Of a DNA stretch of 64,000 nt, positions 28,111 through 35,619 are shown piece by piece. The number at the start of each line of letters is the position of its first letter. The stretch's first letter is position 1. The translations under genes were made by a program, and so were the position numbers. The stretch lies in assembly GCF_964340395.1 (NCBI RefSeq), contig NC_135569.1, forward strand, positions 14,947,019 to 15,011,018, in the 5' to 3' direction. The notes beneath the pieces were generated by a model. That model ran no database searches and was not told the DNA's origin. It was given only the letters and a program-made list of their open reading frames with translations. This stretch comes from Glandiceps talaboti. Lineage: Eukaryota > Hemichordata > Enteropneusta > Spengelidae.

Positions 28111-29162
28111 TCGCATTTGATTTCGATATTTGGGTGCGGACCGAAAAATCAATTTGATTGGGTTTACTGTACGAATTATTGAAATGCATTTATTTTGCAT
28201 GCAGAAATGCATTTACACACAGAGCTGATTCAATACTATACAAGGTGAATAATATTACACACACTATTATGTTGGTTTGGTGTTTCACTACTCATGTAAC
28301 ATGACATTTTTCACACACACTAGACTGTCGACAGTCGCTCGCACCTTTTATTCCTATGAACTCCGATCCGGCGCAACACTACTATAATCGCATACTGATG
28401 TCGAGAGACGAAGGCCCGAGTGATCGAGGGCCGAAAGGCCCGAGCGGGCCTTCGATATCAGTATGCGATTATAGTATACGTACTAGTATTGGGCCGGATC
28501 GGAGCGCCGCAACAGATAAAACGTAAGGAAAAAGGCGCAAGCGACTGTCGACAGTCTACACACACACCAGCACCTCAGACTTAGTGGTGCACACACTGAG
28601 ACAATTGTCAAAATCGAGTCCCGTACTCCGTCGTCCAGAAGGCAGACTTTGCTTCTCACACGCTGTTTCGTGTTGTTACTAGCATGGAAGTATAAATTAT
28701 ACTTCCATGTTACTAGTGATGTTATACTGGAATGGCTGGGCTGTAGTGTCGACAGACGTATACGCCATGGCGCCACACTGTATACTCAACGGATTGGCTG
28801 CATGTTGTTAGCACCTCTGACCAATTCTTTCAATGGTCTGAGTTAGAACTCAATCCGAGGCCGTGTGTATGATGCATGATGCGAGTCTGTAATGTGCAGG
28901 TAACATGGTAATAACTTATAATGCGTGGGACTTGGAGGTAGAAACATACTGGAATATCATTACAATATATAAAAACTGTTATGTATTGCACAACAGATCA
29001 CAATCCCATTTCAAACGACCTTTTTGGAGTTCAAACGACCTCTTTGGAGATAACACATTACCTGTTACCCGATTCCGTTGTTTCACTCGAAGATCCGATC
29101 CCATATTTGTCCTTCTCTCCGTTTACCAACAACGGTTCTTTTTCTTCGTTATTTACAGCCAT
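1333..29162 (-). CDS. ABCB1-like: Full-length ABCB transporter (P-glycoprotein/MDR1-like), 26 coding exons
   Basis: ATP-driven efflux pump of the plasma membrane, by family. Exons (high to low): 29062-29162, 24993-25044, 23691-24020, 22267-22400, 21764-21935, 20621-20745, 19632-19748, 18331-18499, 17714-17824, 17173-17298, 16423-16626, 15103-15273, 14520-14718, 13686-13828, 12708-12728, 9922-10065, 9494-9673, 8773-8856, 7684-7887, 6625-6725, 6113-6253, 5308-5464, 4371-4568, 3154-3357, 2415-2561, 1333-1530. Every junction is GT-AG and phase-matched; the sum, 3,933 nt, gives 1,310 residues against 1,280 in human ABCB1. Order: acidic N-tail, TMD1 (about 52-370), NBD1 (Walker [10 protein letters not shown] 456-464, LSGGQ 560-564, catalytic Glu 585), charged linker (about 650-735), TMD2, NBD2 (Walker A 1104-1112, LSGGQ 1209-1213, Glu 1234). 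VSQEP Q-loops and AHRLST H-loops occur in both halves, so both ATP sites look competent. Orthology to ABCB1 rather than ABCB4/11 or a lineage-specific paralogue is not decided. Confidence 0.95.
1738..2345. repeat. TATG/TGCA microsatellites in the last ABCB intron
   Basis: TATG runs at 1738-1788 and about 1944-2345, the second interrupted by GCATGCATG and GTGT variants. They create long false ORFs of Met, Tyr, Val and Cys. Confidence 0.97.
2415..2561 (-). CDS. ABCB1-like: ABCB exon 25: NBD2 signature and Walker B
   Basis: 49 codons with [20 protein letters not shown] and [12 protein letters not shown]. Donor GTACAA is weak but phase-correct. Confidence 0.97.
3154..3357 (-). CDS. ABCB1-like: ABCB exon 24: NBD2 Q-loop
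   Basis: 68 codons with [20 protein letters not shown]. The in-frame ATG at its 5' edge is a codon inside the exon and not a start. Confidence 0.97.
3670..3860. mobile_element. Partial copy of palindromic element family B
   Basis: Shares with 10223-10601 the core containing 'taactcaataaa', 'aaaaagct' and 'tattgtatg'. It also has an outer 'aaagtgac' end. Only about half of the element is recognisable. In an ABCB intron. Confidence 0.5.
4371..4568 (-). CDS. ABCB1-like: ABCB exon 23: NBD2 A-loop and Walker A
   Basis: 66 codons with FNYLTRPDV (A-loop Tyr; Leu where the family usually has Pro) and [14 protein letters not shown] (Walker A Lys about residue 1110). Confidence 0.97.
5308..5464 (-). 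CDS. ABCB1-like: ABCB exon 22: TM12
   Basis: [20 protein letters not shown] then [17 protein letters not shown], the exit from TM12 into NBD2. Confidence 0.96.
6113..6253 (-). CDS. ABCB1-like: ABCB exon 21: TM11
   Basis: Encodes [20 protein letters not shown] followed by FRFGAYLV, matching the [17 protein letters not shown] pattern of the family. Confidence 0.97.
6302..6357. repeat. C-run and A-run homopolymers
   Basis: A poly-C stretch followed by about 40 A residues in an ABCB intron. Similar poly-G/C runs are at about 3100-3113, 7313-7330 and 9000-9013. Confidence 0.9.
6625..6725 (-). CDS. ABCB1-like: ABCB exon 20: coupling helix 4 region
   Basis: Encodes [19 protein letters not shown], the classical A.EAIEN.RTV.SLT motif. 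Phase 0 to phase 2. Confidence 0.97.
7684..7887 (-). CDS. ABCB1-like: ABCB exon 19: TM9-TM10
   Basis: 68 codons with two hydrophobic helices around the FVYGWKLAL turn, starting [11 protein letters not shown]. Confidence 0.96.
8773..8856 (-). CDS. ABCB1-like: ABCB exon 18: coupling helix of TMD2
   Basis: 28 codons, [20 protein letters not shown], closely matching the [16 protein letters not shown] motif of P-glycoproteins. Confidence 0.97.
9144..9353. mobile_element. Small TIR element, family A (GACTGTCGACAGTC ends)
   Basis: Both ends carry the 14-bp palindrome GACTGTCGACAGTC flanked by TA, and the interior arms are inverted copies ('ttcgtgcctttttgct' against 'agcaaaaaagacatgaa'). No coding capacity, so a MITE-like element with possible TA target duplication, in the intron between ABCB exons 17 and 18. 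Confidence 0.8.
9494..9673 (-). CDS. ABCB1-like: ABCB exon 17: TM8
   Basis: 60 codons: extracellular loop, TM8 and the [19 protein letters not shown] cytoplasmic start of intracellular loop 3. Confidence 0.96.
9922..10065 (-). CDS. ABCB1-like: ABCB exon 16: end of linker and TM7
   Basis: Encodes [20 protein letters not shown], the TMD2 elbow helix and Trp/Pro motif of MDR proteins, then TM7. Confidence 0.96.
10223..10601. mobile_element. Palindromic MITE-like element, family B
   Basis: Ends are inverted copies: AAAGTGGCCATATGGATGAG on the left and the complement of CTCATCCATGGTCACTT on the right. The interior is a long imperfect palindrome around 'attgtatgtacaataaca'. Related copies lie at 13993-14361, 44571-44868, 21370-21584 and 3670-3860. 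Confidence 0.75.
10602..12707. other. Long linker intron of ABCB (10066-12707)
   Basis: Beyond the family B element (10223-10601) and the hairpin at 10967-11115, this AT-rich intron DNA shows nothing I can assign. Confidence 0.5.
10967..11115. repeat. Long near-perfect hairpin
   Basis: Left arm tagtcttgctgccagactt...gtccctcag...aaatttgagcatgtgcag; right arm is its reverse complement with few mismatches. About 149 bp in total. Likely a very small palindromic transposon; an RNA hairpin is possible. Confidence 0.7.
12708..12728 (-). CDS. ABCB1-like: ABCB candidate microexon 15 (21 nt) in linker
   Basis: Acceptor TTTATTGTAAG, 21 nt encoding AVDLSEE, donor GTAAGT. It is phase 0 at both ends, sits between linker exons 14 and 16, and continues their acidic character. 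Skipping keeps the frame, so it may be constitutive, alternative or a chance match; transcript evidence would decide. Confidence 0.6.
13180..13355. repeat. TATG/GCAT microsatellite
   Basis: Starts with GCATGCATGCACGCACGC and passes into pure TATG. In the intron between ABCB exons 14 and 15. Confidence 0.95.
13686..13828 (-). CDS. ABCB1-like: ABCB exon 14: charged linker
   Basis: Rich in Lys, Arg, Gln and Ser ([20 protein letters not shown]). The RRQSS and KRQAS stretches fit basic-kinase phosphorylation sites, as known for the P-glycoprotein linker; use here is inference. Confidence 0.9.
13993..14361. mobile_element. Palindromic MITE-like element, family B copy 2
   Basis: Left end 'aaagaggccatatgcatg', right end 'catccatatggccacttt', with the same core 'gtttgtaactcaata' and 'tattgtacgtacaataac' as the copy at 10223. 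In the intron between ABCB exons 13 and 14. Confidence 0.75.
14520..14718 (-). CDS. ABCB1-like: ABCB exon 13: NBD1 H-loop and start of linker
   Basis: Contains [16 protein letters not shown] (H-loop His) and the end of NBD1, then an acidic EDDDDE stretch beginning the linker. Ends in phase 1. Confidence 0.95.
15103..15273 (-). CDS. ABCB1-like: ABCB exon 12: NBD1 signature and Walker B
   Basis: 57 codons with [20 protein letters not shown] and [15 protein letters not shown] signature, Walker B with catalytic Glu, and D-loop. Confidence 0.98.
16423..16626 (-). CDS. ABCB1-like: ABCB exon 11: NBD1 Q-loop
   Basis: 68 codons with [20 protein letters not shown], the Q-loop and helical-domain start. 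Ends ALPK, phase 0. Confidence 0.97.
17173..17298 (-). CDS. ABCB1-like: ABCB exon 10: NBD1 Walker A
   Basis: 42 codons with [15 protein letters not shown]; the Walker A lysine is about residue 462. Confidence 0.97.
17714..17824 (-). CDS. ABCB1-like: ABCB exon 9: NBD1 A-loop
   Basis: 37 codons with [17 protein letters not shown]. The Tyr of AYPTR is the A-loop aromatic residue that stacks on ATP in this family. Confidence 0.95.
18054..18134. repeat. TCA/CCA trinucleotide microsatellite
   Basis: Runs of TCATCA and CACCAC in an ABCB intron. A second TCA run lies at about 19374-19424. Neither is in an exon. Confidence 0.95.
18331..18499 (-). CDS. ABCB1-like: ABCB exon 8: TM6 and entry to NBD1
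   Basis: TM6 follows the GGEVLTVFF motif, then the [17 protein letters not shown] stretch leading to the first nucleotide-binding domain. Confidence 0.95.
18577..19020. repeat. Tandem repeat, about 44-bp unit, about 10 copies
   Basis: Degenerate unit of the form 'ctaacattgctacatttt' then 'attgtctgactcaacaaaaatctta'. The same motif recurs singly or inverted at 36945-37075, 37210-37270 and 40230-40460, so it is also a dispersed element. Confidence 0.85.
19632..19748 (-). CDS. ABCB1-like: ABCB exon 7: TM5
   Basis: Encodes [20 protein letters not shown] and a hydrophobic helix ending AYALAFW. Trp is split across the junction with exon 8 (TG|G). Confidence 0.95.
19868..20540. repeat. Tandem repeat, about 67-bp unit, about 10 copies
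   Basis: Unit 'agttgatagcagtaatcaat' then 'acaagtgtactaaagtcaga' then 'aataagtctgactggacttt', repeated with few changes. Lies in the intron between ABCB exons 6 and 7; the last copy ends about 80 bp from exon 6. Confidence 0.92.
20621..20745 (-). CDS. ABCB1-like: ABCB exon 6: TM4 extension and coupling region
   Basis: Encodes [20 protein letters not shown] and the IRTV..FNGQ.KE motif typical of ABCB coupling helices. Flanked by TTTCAG and GTCAGC. Confidence 0.95.
21370..21584. mobile_element. Decayed copy of element family B
   Basis: Right half only is clear: 'gcaatttattgagttataaa', 'catgataaaattgtttta' and 'cctcatccatactttaa'. Confidence 0.5.
21764..21935 (-). CDS. ABCB1-like: ABCB exon 5: TM3-TM4
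   Basis: Begins by completing Asp of [13 protein letters not shown], followed by two hydrophobic segments with the family's [10 protein letters not shown] turn. Donor GTGAGT, phase 0. Confidence 0.95.
22267..22400 (-). CDS. ABCB1-like: ABCB exon 4: cytoplasmic extension of TM2-TM3
   Basis: Contains [10 protein letters not shown] and GELTTRLS, the intracellular loop/coupling-helix signature of MDR proteins. Ends in phase 2 at GTAAGT. Confidence 0.95.
23116..23482. mobile_element. TIR element, family C (ACAGTGTTGCAGCCAG ends)
   Basis: The 16-bp left end ACAGTGTTGCAGCCAG is exactly complemented at the right end (CTGGCTGCAACACTGT). 367 bp, no ORF. 'atgt' flanks both ends and may be a target duplication. 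In the intron between ABCB exons 3 and 4. Confidence 0.8.
23691..24020 (-). CDS. ABCB1-like: ABCB exon 3: TM1, first extracellular loop, TM2
   Basis: 110 codons. TM1 contains [16 protein letters not shown], matching the family's HGAGLP motif. A Pro/Thr-rich extracellular loop follows with three N-glycosylation sequons (about N93, N99, N118), as expected for loop 1 of P-glycoprotein, then TM2. Confidence 0.95.
24180..24510. repeat. Degenerate ATTGT pentanucleotide tract
   Basis: Long stretch built from attgtattgt/gcattgtatt variants in the intron between ABCB exons 2 and 3. It produces false ORFs rich in Cys, Ile, Leu and Tyr. Confidence 0.85.
24993..25044 (-). CDS. ABCB1-like: ABCB exon 2: N-tail to elbow helix
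   Basis: Acceptor TTTCAG, 17 codons [17 protein letters not shown], donor GTTAGT. It leads in phase into the FRFATSFD elbow of exon 3, as in other MDR proteins. Confidence 0.85.
25075..25702. repeat. 630-bp ACAT/ACAC microsatellite
   Basis: The longest microsatellite in the window, within ABCB intron 1 about 30 bp from exon 2. Contains an internal duplication marked by 'acgtgtatacacacatacgt' at about 25178 and 25248. Confidence 0.97.
25868..25893 (+). repeat. GGGGT repeat (G-quadruplex motif)
   Basis: Five GGGG/GGG runs separated by single T in ABCB intron 1; meets the four-run definition of a G-quadruplex motif. Confidence 0.75.
25900..28320. other. ABCB intron 1 interior
   Basis: AT-rich intron DNA with a GT microsatellite at about 28031-28110. 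I see no exon-like segment, apart from a weak trinucleotide run at 26121-26163. Confidence 0.5.
28321..28558. mobile_element. TIR element, family A, full copy
   Basis: Starts TAGACTGTCGACAGTCGCT and ends with its inverse, AGCGACTGTCGACAGTCTA. GC-rich interior arms 'ccgatccggcgcaacact' and 'gggccgaaaggcccgag' are mirrored. 238 bp, no coding capacity. Confidence 0.85.
28683..28709. repeat. Perfect 27-bp palindrome
   Basis: CATGGAAGTATAA, one A, then TTATACTTCCATG: 13-bp perfect arms in ABCB intron 1. Confidence 0.85.
29062..29162 (-). CDS. ABCB1-like: ABCB exon 1: start codon and acidic N-terminal tail
   Basis: ATG at 29162-29160 in a good context (G at -3 and +4). Encodes [20 protein letters not shown] and 13 more residues, then donor GTAATG. 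The end is phase 2, exactly what exon 2 needs (AG+T = Ser). It lies 4 kb upstream of exon 2 and is partly hidden by plus-strand ORFs. Assigned from phase, splice site and composition, without homology support for the tail itself. Confidence 0.8.
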
Positions 29163-29340
29163 CGTCTGTCACCTTTCTTATGTGCGTCCTCGGGTTCTGC
29201 CGACCAAAAGGGGAGTGCACGAAGTCACAGGCACCGTCCGATTTTGAGCCACTGCACTGGTTGCGTCAATGTTTACATAGCCGATGACTGTACTGATACA
29301 CGTGATGAGTAATATATACTATCATCCCTGATTCCTGCAG
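29163..29340 (-). promoter_or_regulatory. Probable ABCB 5' UTR/promoter region
   Basis: Lies directly upstream of the proposed ABCB start codon. It is somewhat richer in C, G and CpG than the surrounding DNA. I see no clear TATA box on the minus strand. Inferred from position only. Confidence 0.3.
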
Positions 29341-29889
29341 CACAGTTGACGATATTGGACTGGTATATGGTAGCCGGAAATGACATACAAACTCATGGTT
29401 TTTGGCAAATTACCAGAATGCTCCGCTGCAATAAAAACTTTCACAACATTTACCTCTAAATATGTGGGGTCAAAAGTTCAATGTTTGGTTCATCGTTGAT
29501 TCACAATTTGTCCTGAAAAAGTGACTATGATTACTACTTAAAATCCAATACAATGAACTGCGTATACACTGGCCACGGCGTGAATACGTATTCTCATTAA
29601 TTTAAAAGTTCATTGAACTAAGATATCAAACTAATAACGAGAAACTGTATACACGAAATCATTACAAATGCATGAAGTGGCAAACGTTTTTCGTTTTATC
29701 ATGACTTCACAAAAATCTTGATCTGAAATCGAATCCCAACCAACTTTAATAGCTTATCCAGTCCTCGTGTTGCTGTTGGCAATTAGGCGGCAACATGACA
29801 GTTAGCACATAGCTAAGAAAAACGCTGAGGGCGCCCAAGGGTTGGGGCACACGCTCTCTATTTGTAGACGAGAATGTACATGCTTTGAC

Positions 29890-29927
29890 CATAGACAATA
29901 TAGAGAGGTCCCTCTCCATTGTCTATG
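29890..29927. repeat. 38-bp hairpin
   Basis: catagacaat and gagagg are mirrored by cctctc and attgtctatg, giving a compact stem. Confidence 0.75.
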
Positions 29928-29943
29928 CTTTGACTATGTATAT

Positions 29944-30132
29944 TCGACAGTCGCTCGCGCCTTTTTTTCCTACGTTTTATCTAAACTCCGATCCGGCGCA
30001 ACACTAATCGCAAACTGATATCGAGGGCCGAAGGCCCGAGCTCGCGCCTTTTTTCCTACGTTAATCTAAACTCCGATCCGGCGCAACACTAGTATAATCG
30101 CAAACTGATATCGAGGGCCGAAGGCCCGAGCT
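29944..30132. mobile_element. Two tandem half-copies of element family A
   Basis: 'gcgccttttttcctacgtt', 'ctccgatccggcgcaacact' and 'gatatcgagggccgaaggcc' occur twice in direct order (29955-30040 and 30041-30132). The first is preceded by the 'tcgacagtcgct' end; the second arm is missing. Confidence 0.75.
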
Positions 30133-31495
30133 GTAGAGTTTTTAAAATAGAAATTAAGGAAAAGAATATTTTCTATGACTTACTTGCAATATCGTACACC
30201 CCATACATTATTGAATCAAGTAAACTGTGTGCTTTGGTGGGAGGGGGGGGGGATTTTGAAAATACCACTTGAAATGGGAGGGTCATTTTGGAAAACACTA
30301 CTTGAATGGGGGGGGGGGGTCACATGGAAAATTGACAAAATAAGTGTCATTTTGGTGCTGTGAAATGGCACCTGCACAACTGTAATTTGTCAAACTTTTT
30401 TTCCGTACCCCCCCCCCCCCTTCCCCATCCGCATTTTTCCACACATACATGCGTGTCATGTGCACTATTTCTCAAATAAGATATATATATTATGACAGTT
30501 TTAACTGGTGATTGAACTTGCCATTTGTGTTTCAATCAATTTGTCATTCTCAAGAAAAAAACTTTGTTCTGAATAACATTGTAGCATTTATGATATTGGC
30601 TACATCTGAATGTACAAATGAAAGCCATAGAGCATTGAAAATAATGTACAATTGATATTAACACTCTGCACAAAAAGTTGTATTTGATGCTGCACATATT
30701 TGTAACTTCATGTTTTACTGTAGTGCATAATACCACAAACAGATAGCATTATCAGATATTAGTTTGTCGCTCTCTGACAACATTTGTTGCATTTGTAAAA
30801 GACTTATTTTAATAGAAAGAGTTGAATAAACTGAAACAATTTTAGTCTCCCATGGATTTATGCTGTGTACTGAGATACCCTGACGAAATGACATGTTCCA
30901 TAGATTCTATATAAACATGTACAAAGGAAACAAAAATTGTACCAAAAGTAAAGTTTCCAGTGTTCTCTTAATTATAGCAATATTCAGTTATATTCATATG
31001 GTGTTGTAGCAACATACCACAGCAGAAAAAACTCGAGTAAAATATATTATCATACCGCCACCTACGGTGGTCAGCTCTAATTAACTACATGTTTATATGG
31101 AATGATTCATCGACTACGTCATAGTAAAAGCCATTTAAACAGTAGGTTATATAATCCTTTCAAGTTGTAATTCACATTTTCGGTTATAACACATTATCAA
31201 GTATAAATTTGCACAATGGATTATTCAAAACTTTTTAATATTGAGAGACAATAATGTAATCACATTAATAATATATTATTATATTACTCATTAATTTCCT
31301 GAGTCCGAGTCTCTGACGGATGTCTCATTTGGTAAGATATAATCTAGAATTGAATTCAAAGTGGAATGCGGTGTTTTCAGATTATTTCAAGGATGAACAG
31401 CAAACTCTGAGTATTTCATTTTAACTCTTTTGTACGGCGTAGGGATGCCAACGTTTAACTCACAGACTCTCGGTGTCTGTCTGCCTGAGTGTCTG

Positions 31496-31749
<254 letters not shown>

Positions 31750-34572
31750 CCTGCAAGGTATTTCTGTCATGTTAAAAGCGCAAACTGTCAAACTTTGACC
31801 TAATATATAAGCGTAGCAGGTGAAAAAATTGGATTTATTTGATTTTAATAACGAATACGTGTCCATGTTTACGCTTGGCTGTGCAGCGCATTGTGTTCCC
31901 CTATACTATAAGTATTAGGAAACGACAGCATGAAAGAAAGCAACGTGACCTGAATCGTCAAATAATTTTGAAATGATTCTATATTGATAGACGCTGACCT
32001 GCAACAAGCGAAAACAAAGATACATGAACAAACAACTAATATATACAAACGCCTGGTTGAGAAAACTAATCTTTAAAAAAATACAGCACAGAAAAAAATT
32101 CTATTTTAGTTTCTTTGCCCGATGTATATTATATATAAATAGTGGTTCTTTGTTATTACTGCAAAGCACGAGTCCTCAGTTGTAAATTTTCACTTTATTG
32201 TGTCTATTTTAGAGATTACGGATCGTCGTAAACCCACATACCTCTTTATAAATTTACGGCACTGACTTAGCGTGATTTTTCCATTTAGTCAGTGGATAAA
32301 TATAGGCATACTTGTAAGAATAGATATTTCGTAGTAAAAAGAATTTGACAAAAGAACGACCTCGACGTACTTGACAAACTATACTACGACCTCGCCACAG
32401 TCCAAAGAATTGTTATCGTACTCTAGTGAGGGGGCGTATTCCTCTATTTTACCAAAAAGTCATTGACTACGTTTTAGTGACTGCTATATTACCTGTGCGT
32501 GTGTGTGTTTACGGCAGGGGTAACCGAGCTTTCTACTTATACAGAGAGACTGAACAGTATTTTTTTGTTTCTCATTACCCAACCGATCCAAATTTCCAGC
32601 TCTGACATCAAAATAAAAAATTTTGCCCGCCTTGATATTTCGTGGAACAACGCCCTCGCTGGCAAAAATAAGCAAATATCTGGACTGCCCACTCATCTAC
32701 AGCCTTGGCAGCCGTGGTGACGCCTGTTCACGAACAGAGCATTGATTTTCTTCATGACTGTTACATTAGCTATTCAAGTAGGGCAAAGATGGAATTCAAA
32801 GTCATTCAAGAAAGTATTCAATTGTGTAGAGAAGCTGGGACATTTTTTAAAGGGCTTGTTAACAGACATCCAATTAAAAAATAGAGAGGGGAAATGAACA
32901 TAAAGATGGTCGTTTCTGAACTTTTTTTAAAAAATTGACCGACCGATCCATAGCTGCTACGACAAAGTAATGAGAAACAAAACAAACATATGGTCACTTT
33001 TAGTAAAGAAGAAAGTTCGGTTTCCTCAGTAGTATCGAAACATCTGTATATGTATTGAGAGTGACAGCTTGTAGTAATAGGGCATAATTAGATTATCGAC
33101 ACAGATCTGGCAGTGTTACATCCGGGACATATTCACCACCAACGTTAACAGTTAGATTCAGACGTTACAGTTGATATTATTGCAACATGTCTGTCTTAGA
33201 AATATTAAATCTGGCATGCAAATAGGGCAAAAAAGTGTTTGTTTCAAATATGACTTTGGAAAATAGGGTAGGTAGGTTGGATTTTTATTTTATTTCGTTT
33301 TTGCCAGTGCATTTTTTTTTTTTTTTTTTGGGGGGGGGGTTGAGACATTGGTTACACGATAGGTCTTAGGCAATATACTCGTAGGTCGCAATAATACTTC
33401 TGTGATGGTTTGATGAGGTGCACAGGAGGTAAATCTTATGTGAAGTAGACAAACACAGCTTGCAGACTACTGTTCAACTTACACTTTTAAAATAACTATT
33501 TTTTTCTGGAAAGGGAATTATAACACATTGACCAGAGAGAAAAAATGCAAAACAAATAAATAAAGTAAAATCTCACCCCTTTTAATTTTTGAGAAATAAA
33601 AACGTTTAGTGTCGGTAGCTTAAATTAGGGTCGGTCGGTCGGTCGGTCGAGTTATCGGAAACACATTTTTCTATTTGTCCTGATTACAGCTAGAGTGAAT
33701 GAAAGTTGATGAAGACGCACAAACCCACACTTTCATATCCAGCTTGGTAATGTTAACTTCCAATAAAAAAAGCAGATATAATGAATGGCGACAGGGCTAC
33801 AGCACTATCGCAGACATTGTGTACACACAGTAAAATTGTAAGTGTCCTCAAGGCTGGCTTTCTATACCCTAGTTACTCACACTTTGTGACCGTATATGGT
33901 TTACTACGTACGCTATTCAAAAGAACAAAGGGAATATTAGCTGTCGCAGAGACTAAGAGATCCGTGTTTTGTATATGAATAAGTCTTTTCAAATAAAGCT
34001 AGTTATAAATAATATCAGGATTCCTCGTCGTCAAAACCAGACTTCACTGGTGAAATAGCCCAGTCGTTGTCTCGACGAAAATAAAACAGTTCTCTGGTGA
34101 AAACTCTGGTCGCTGTCTTTGGAAACTCACAGGAAAAAGTTCAATTATTATATTTCATGTTTGAATTACTGATTTACACATGAATGAAATTCACCTCTAA
34201 TCCACTATTATGAAATTTATATCATTACTCAAGGTTGCGAGCTGTTATTGCAAGGAAATTGTACGTTATTATTTTCATCGGTACAGCTACGTAGCCGGGA
34301 CGCACACCTAGTTCTATATATGGTTGTGGAAATCCACTTTCTTTGGTCGTACATTGTATATGTAACTTAAAAGAATGCCTCGCCCACGACCTATTGTTGA
34401 GATTCGAATAGTATCCCCCTGGGCAATGAATCATCGGCTATACAAAAGCCTACGTTTACCTGACAGGCCGACAGTACACAAGACTGTGTCATAATACACT
34501 GACTCGTGGACTTGGAGGGAATCAACAACTATCGTTCGCCTCTGTGTTCTTAATCACACTTGATCAGTCGAA

Positions 34573-35421
34573 ATGACACTCTTTGACATCGTTTTCATTT
34601 TATTTATCACATTTTCGTCGACTGTTGATGACGTGCGATCCTCTCCTCCTCTGTCTGGCCCACAGTGCTTCACTAGCGGTATCAGATATGATTCGCGGCC
34701 AAACAAGGTTGGCGACGGGGTTTCTGTCACCTGTCAATCCCGTGGTGGCCAACCTGCTGCTACATTAGAGTGGAAACGAGGGAATGTAGTACTACCTGCA
34801 GATTACACAGTTGACGATAAGTACTTAAAGGCCGAAAGTATCTACACCTGGAGCCTGACACATGAAGATAACGGAGCTGTATTGGTTTGTGAGCAAACTC
34901 ATGTGGAATTGTCACAACCCAGGATGTGCGAGATTGATCCAATTCAGGTCGTCTATGCGCCCGTCGTAACTGTTGAACCACGAAGCATCACAGCTGACAT
35001 TGGCGAATCACCTTCGTTTTCGTGTACTGCACAGGGCTTTCCGCCTATAAGGTCAAGTACTCACCAGTGGTATTTCAACGGTAACACTGACGTACCGGAT
35101 AGTACACGGTATATTGTTGCACAGACACCAGATGGAACTTTGCTATTAACTATAATGAGTATCGAAGAGAGCGACTATGATGTAGAAATCATGTGCAAAG
35201 CAGCGAACAGCGAGGGAACAACAGCGACACAGGCGATGCTCAATCCAGTGACGACACCGCCGCCACCAACAACCAAAATACAAACCACGACGGGAACATC
35301 CGGAGGTACTGTAAACGGTACTGACGTCGACTCATCTAATGGTAGTAAACCCTATTTTAACACCTTGAACTTGACATTTATCTTCGGAATGTACATTTTC
35401 TTCAAATTTGTAAACAGTTGA
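34573..35421 (+). CDS. Secreted two-Ig-domain protein, probably GPI-anchored (copy 1)
   Basis: 282 residues, no intron in the coding region. The N-terminus MTLFDIVFILFITFSSTVDD is a signal peptide. Ig domain 1 (about 30-125) has C54 and C106, W67, and an extra Cys pair C32/C119; the pattern SRGGQPAATLEW and EDNGAVLVC resembles the CD80-like C2-set domains of nephrin/Kirre/CADM proteins. Ig domain 2 (about 130-225) is I-set-like with C151, W166 and a Cys near 208 (CKAANSEG). A Thr/Pro stalk with sequons follows, then a hydrophobic tail (TLNLTFIFGMYIFFKFVNS) ending at the stop with no cytoplasmic segment, the GPI-anchor pattern. First of three tandem paralogues. Likely role: cell-surface adhesion or recognition; ligand unknown. 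Confidence 0.9.
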   Translation: MTLFDIVFILFITFSSTVDDVRSSPPLSGPQCFTSGIRYDSRPNKVGDGVSVTCQSRGGQPAATLEWKRGNVVLPADYTVDDKYLKAESIYTWSLTHEDNGAVLVCEQTHVELSQPRMCEIDPIQVVYAPVVTVEPRSITADIGESPSFSCTAQGFPPIRSSTHQWYFNGNTDVPDSTRYIVAQTPDGTLLLTIMSIEESDYDVEIMCKAANSEGTTATQAMLNPVTTPPPPTTKIQTTTGTSGGTVNGTDVDSSNGSKPYFNTLNLTFIFGMYIFFKFVNS

Positions 35422-35552
35422 GTCAAATGTTTAGAGCAACATCAATAATGGCTTCATTTTAACAATACTTTTGAAGCATTTATGCAGCTGTACGAATTCA
35501 CGAGAGTGTTAAGTTTTCTATTAACACATCTGATGTGTTCAGCATTTATAGT

Positions 35553-35619
<67 letters not shown>

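Noticed and set aside
28905-29312. 135-residue plus-strand ORF
   Set aside because: Antisense to ABCB exon 1 and its upstream region; no recognisable domain, while the minus strand gives a phase-perfect N-terminus.
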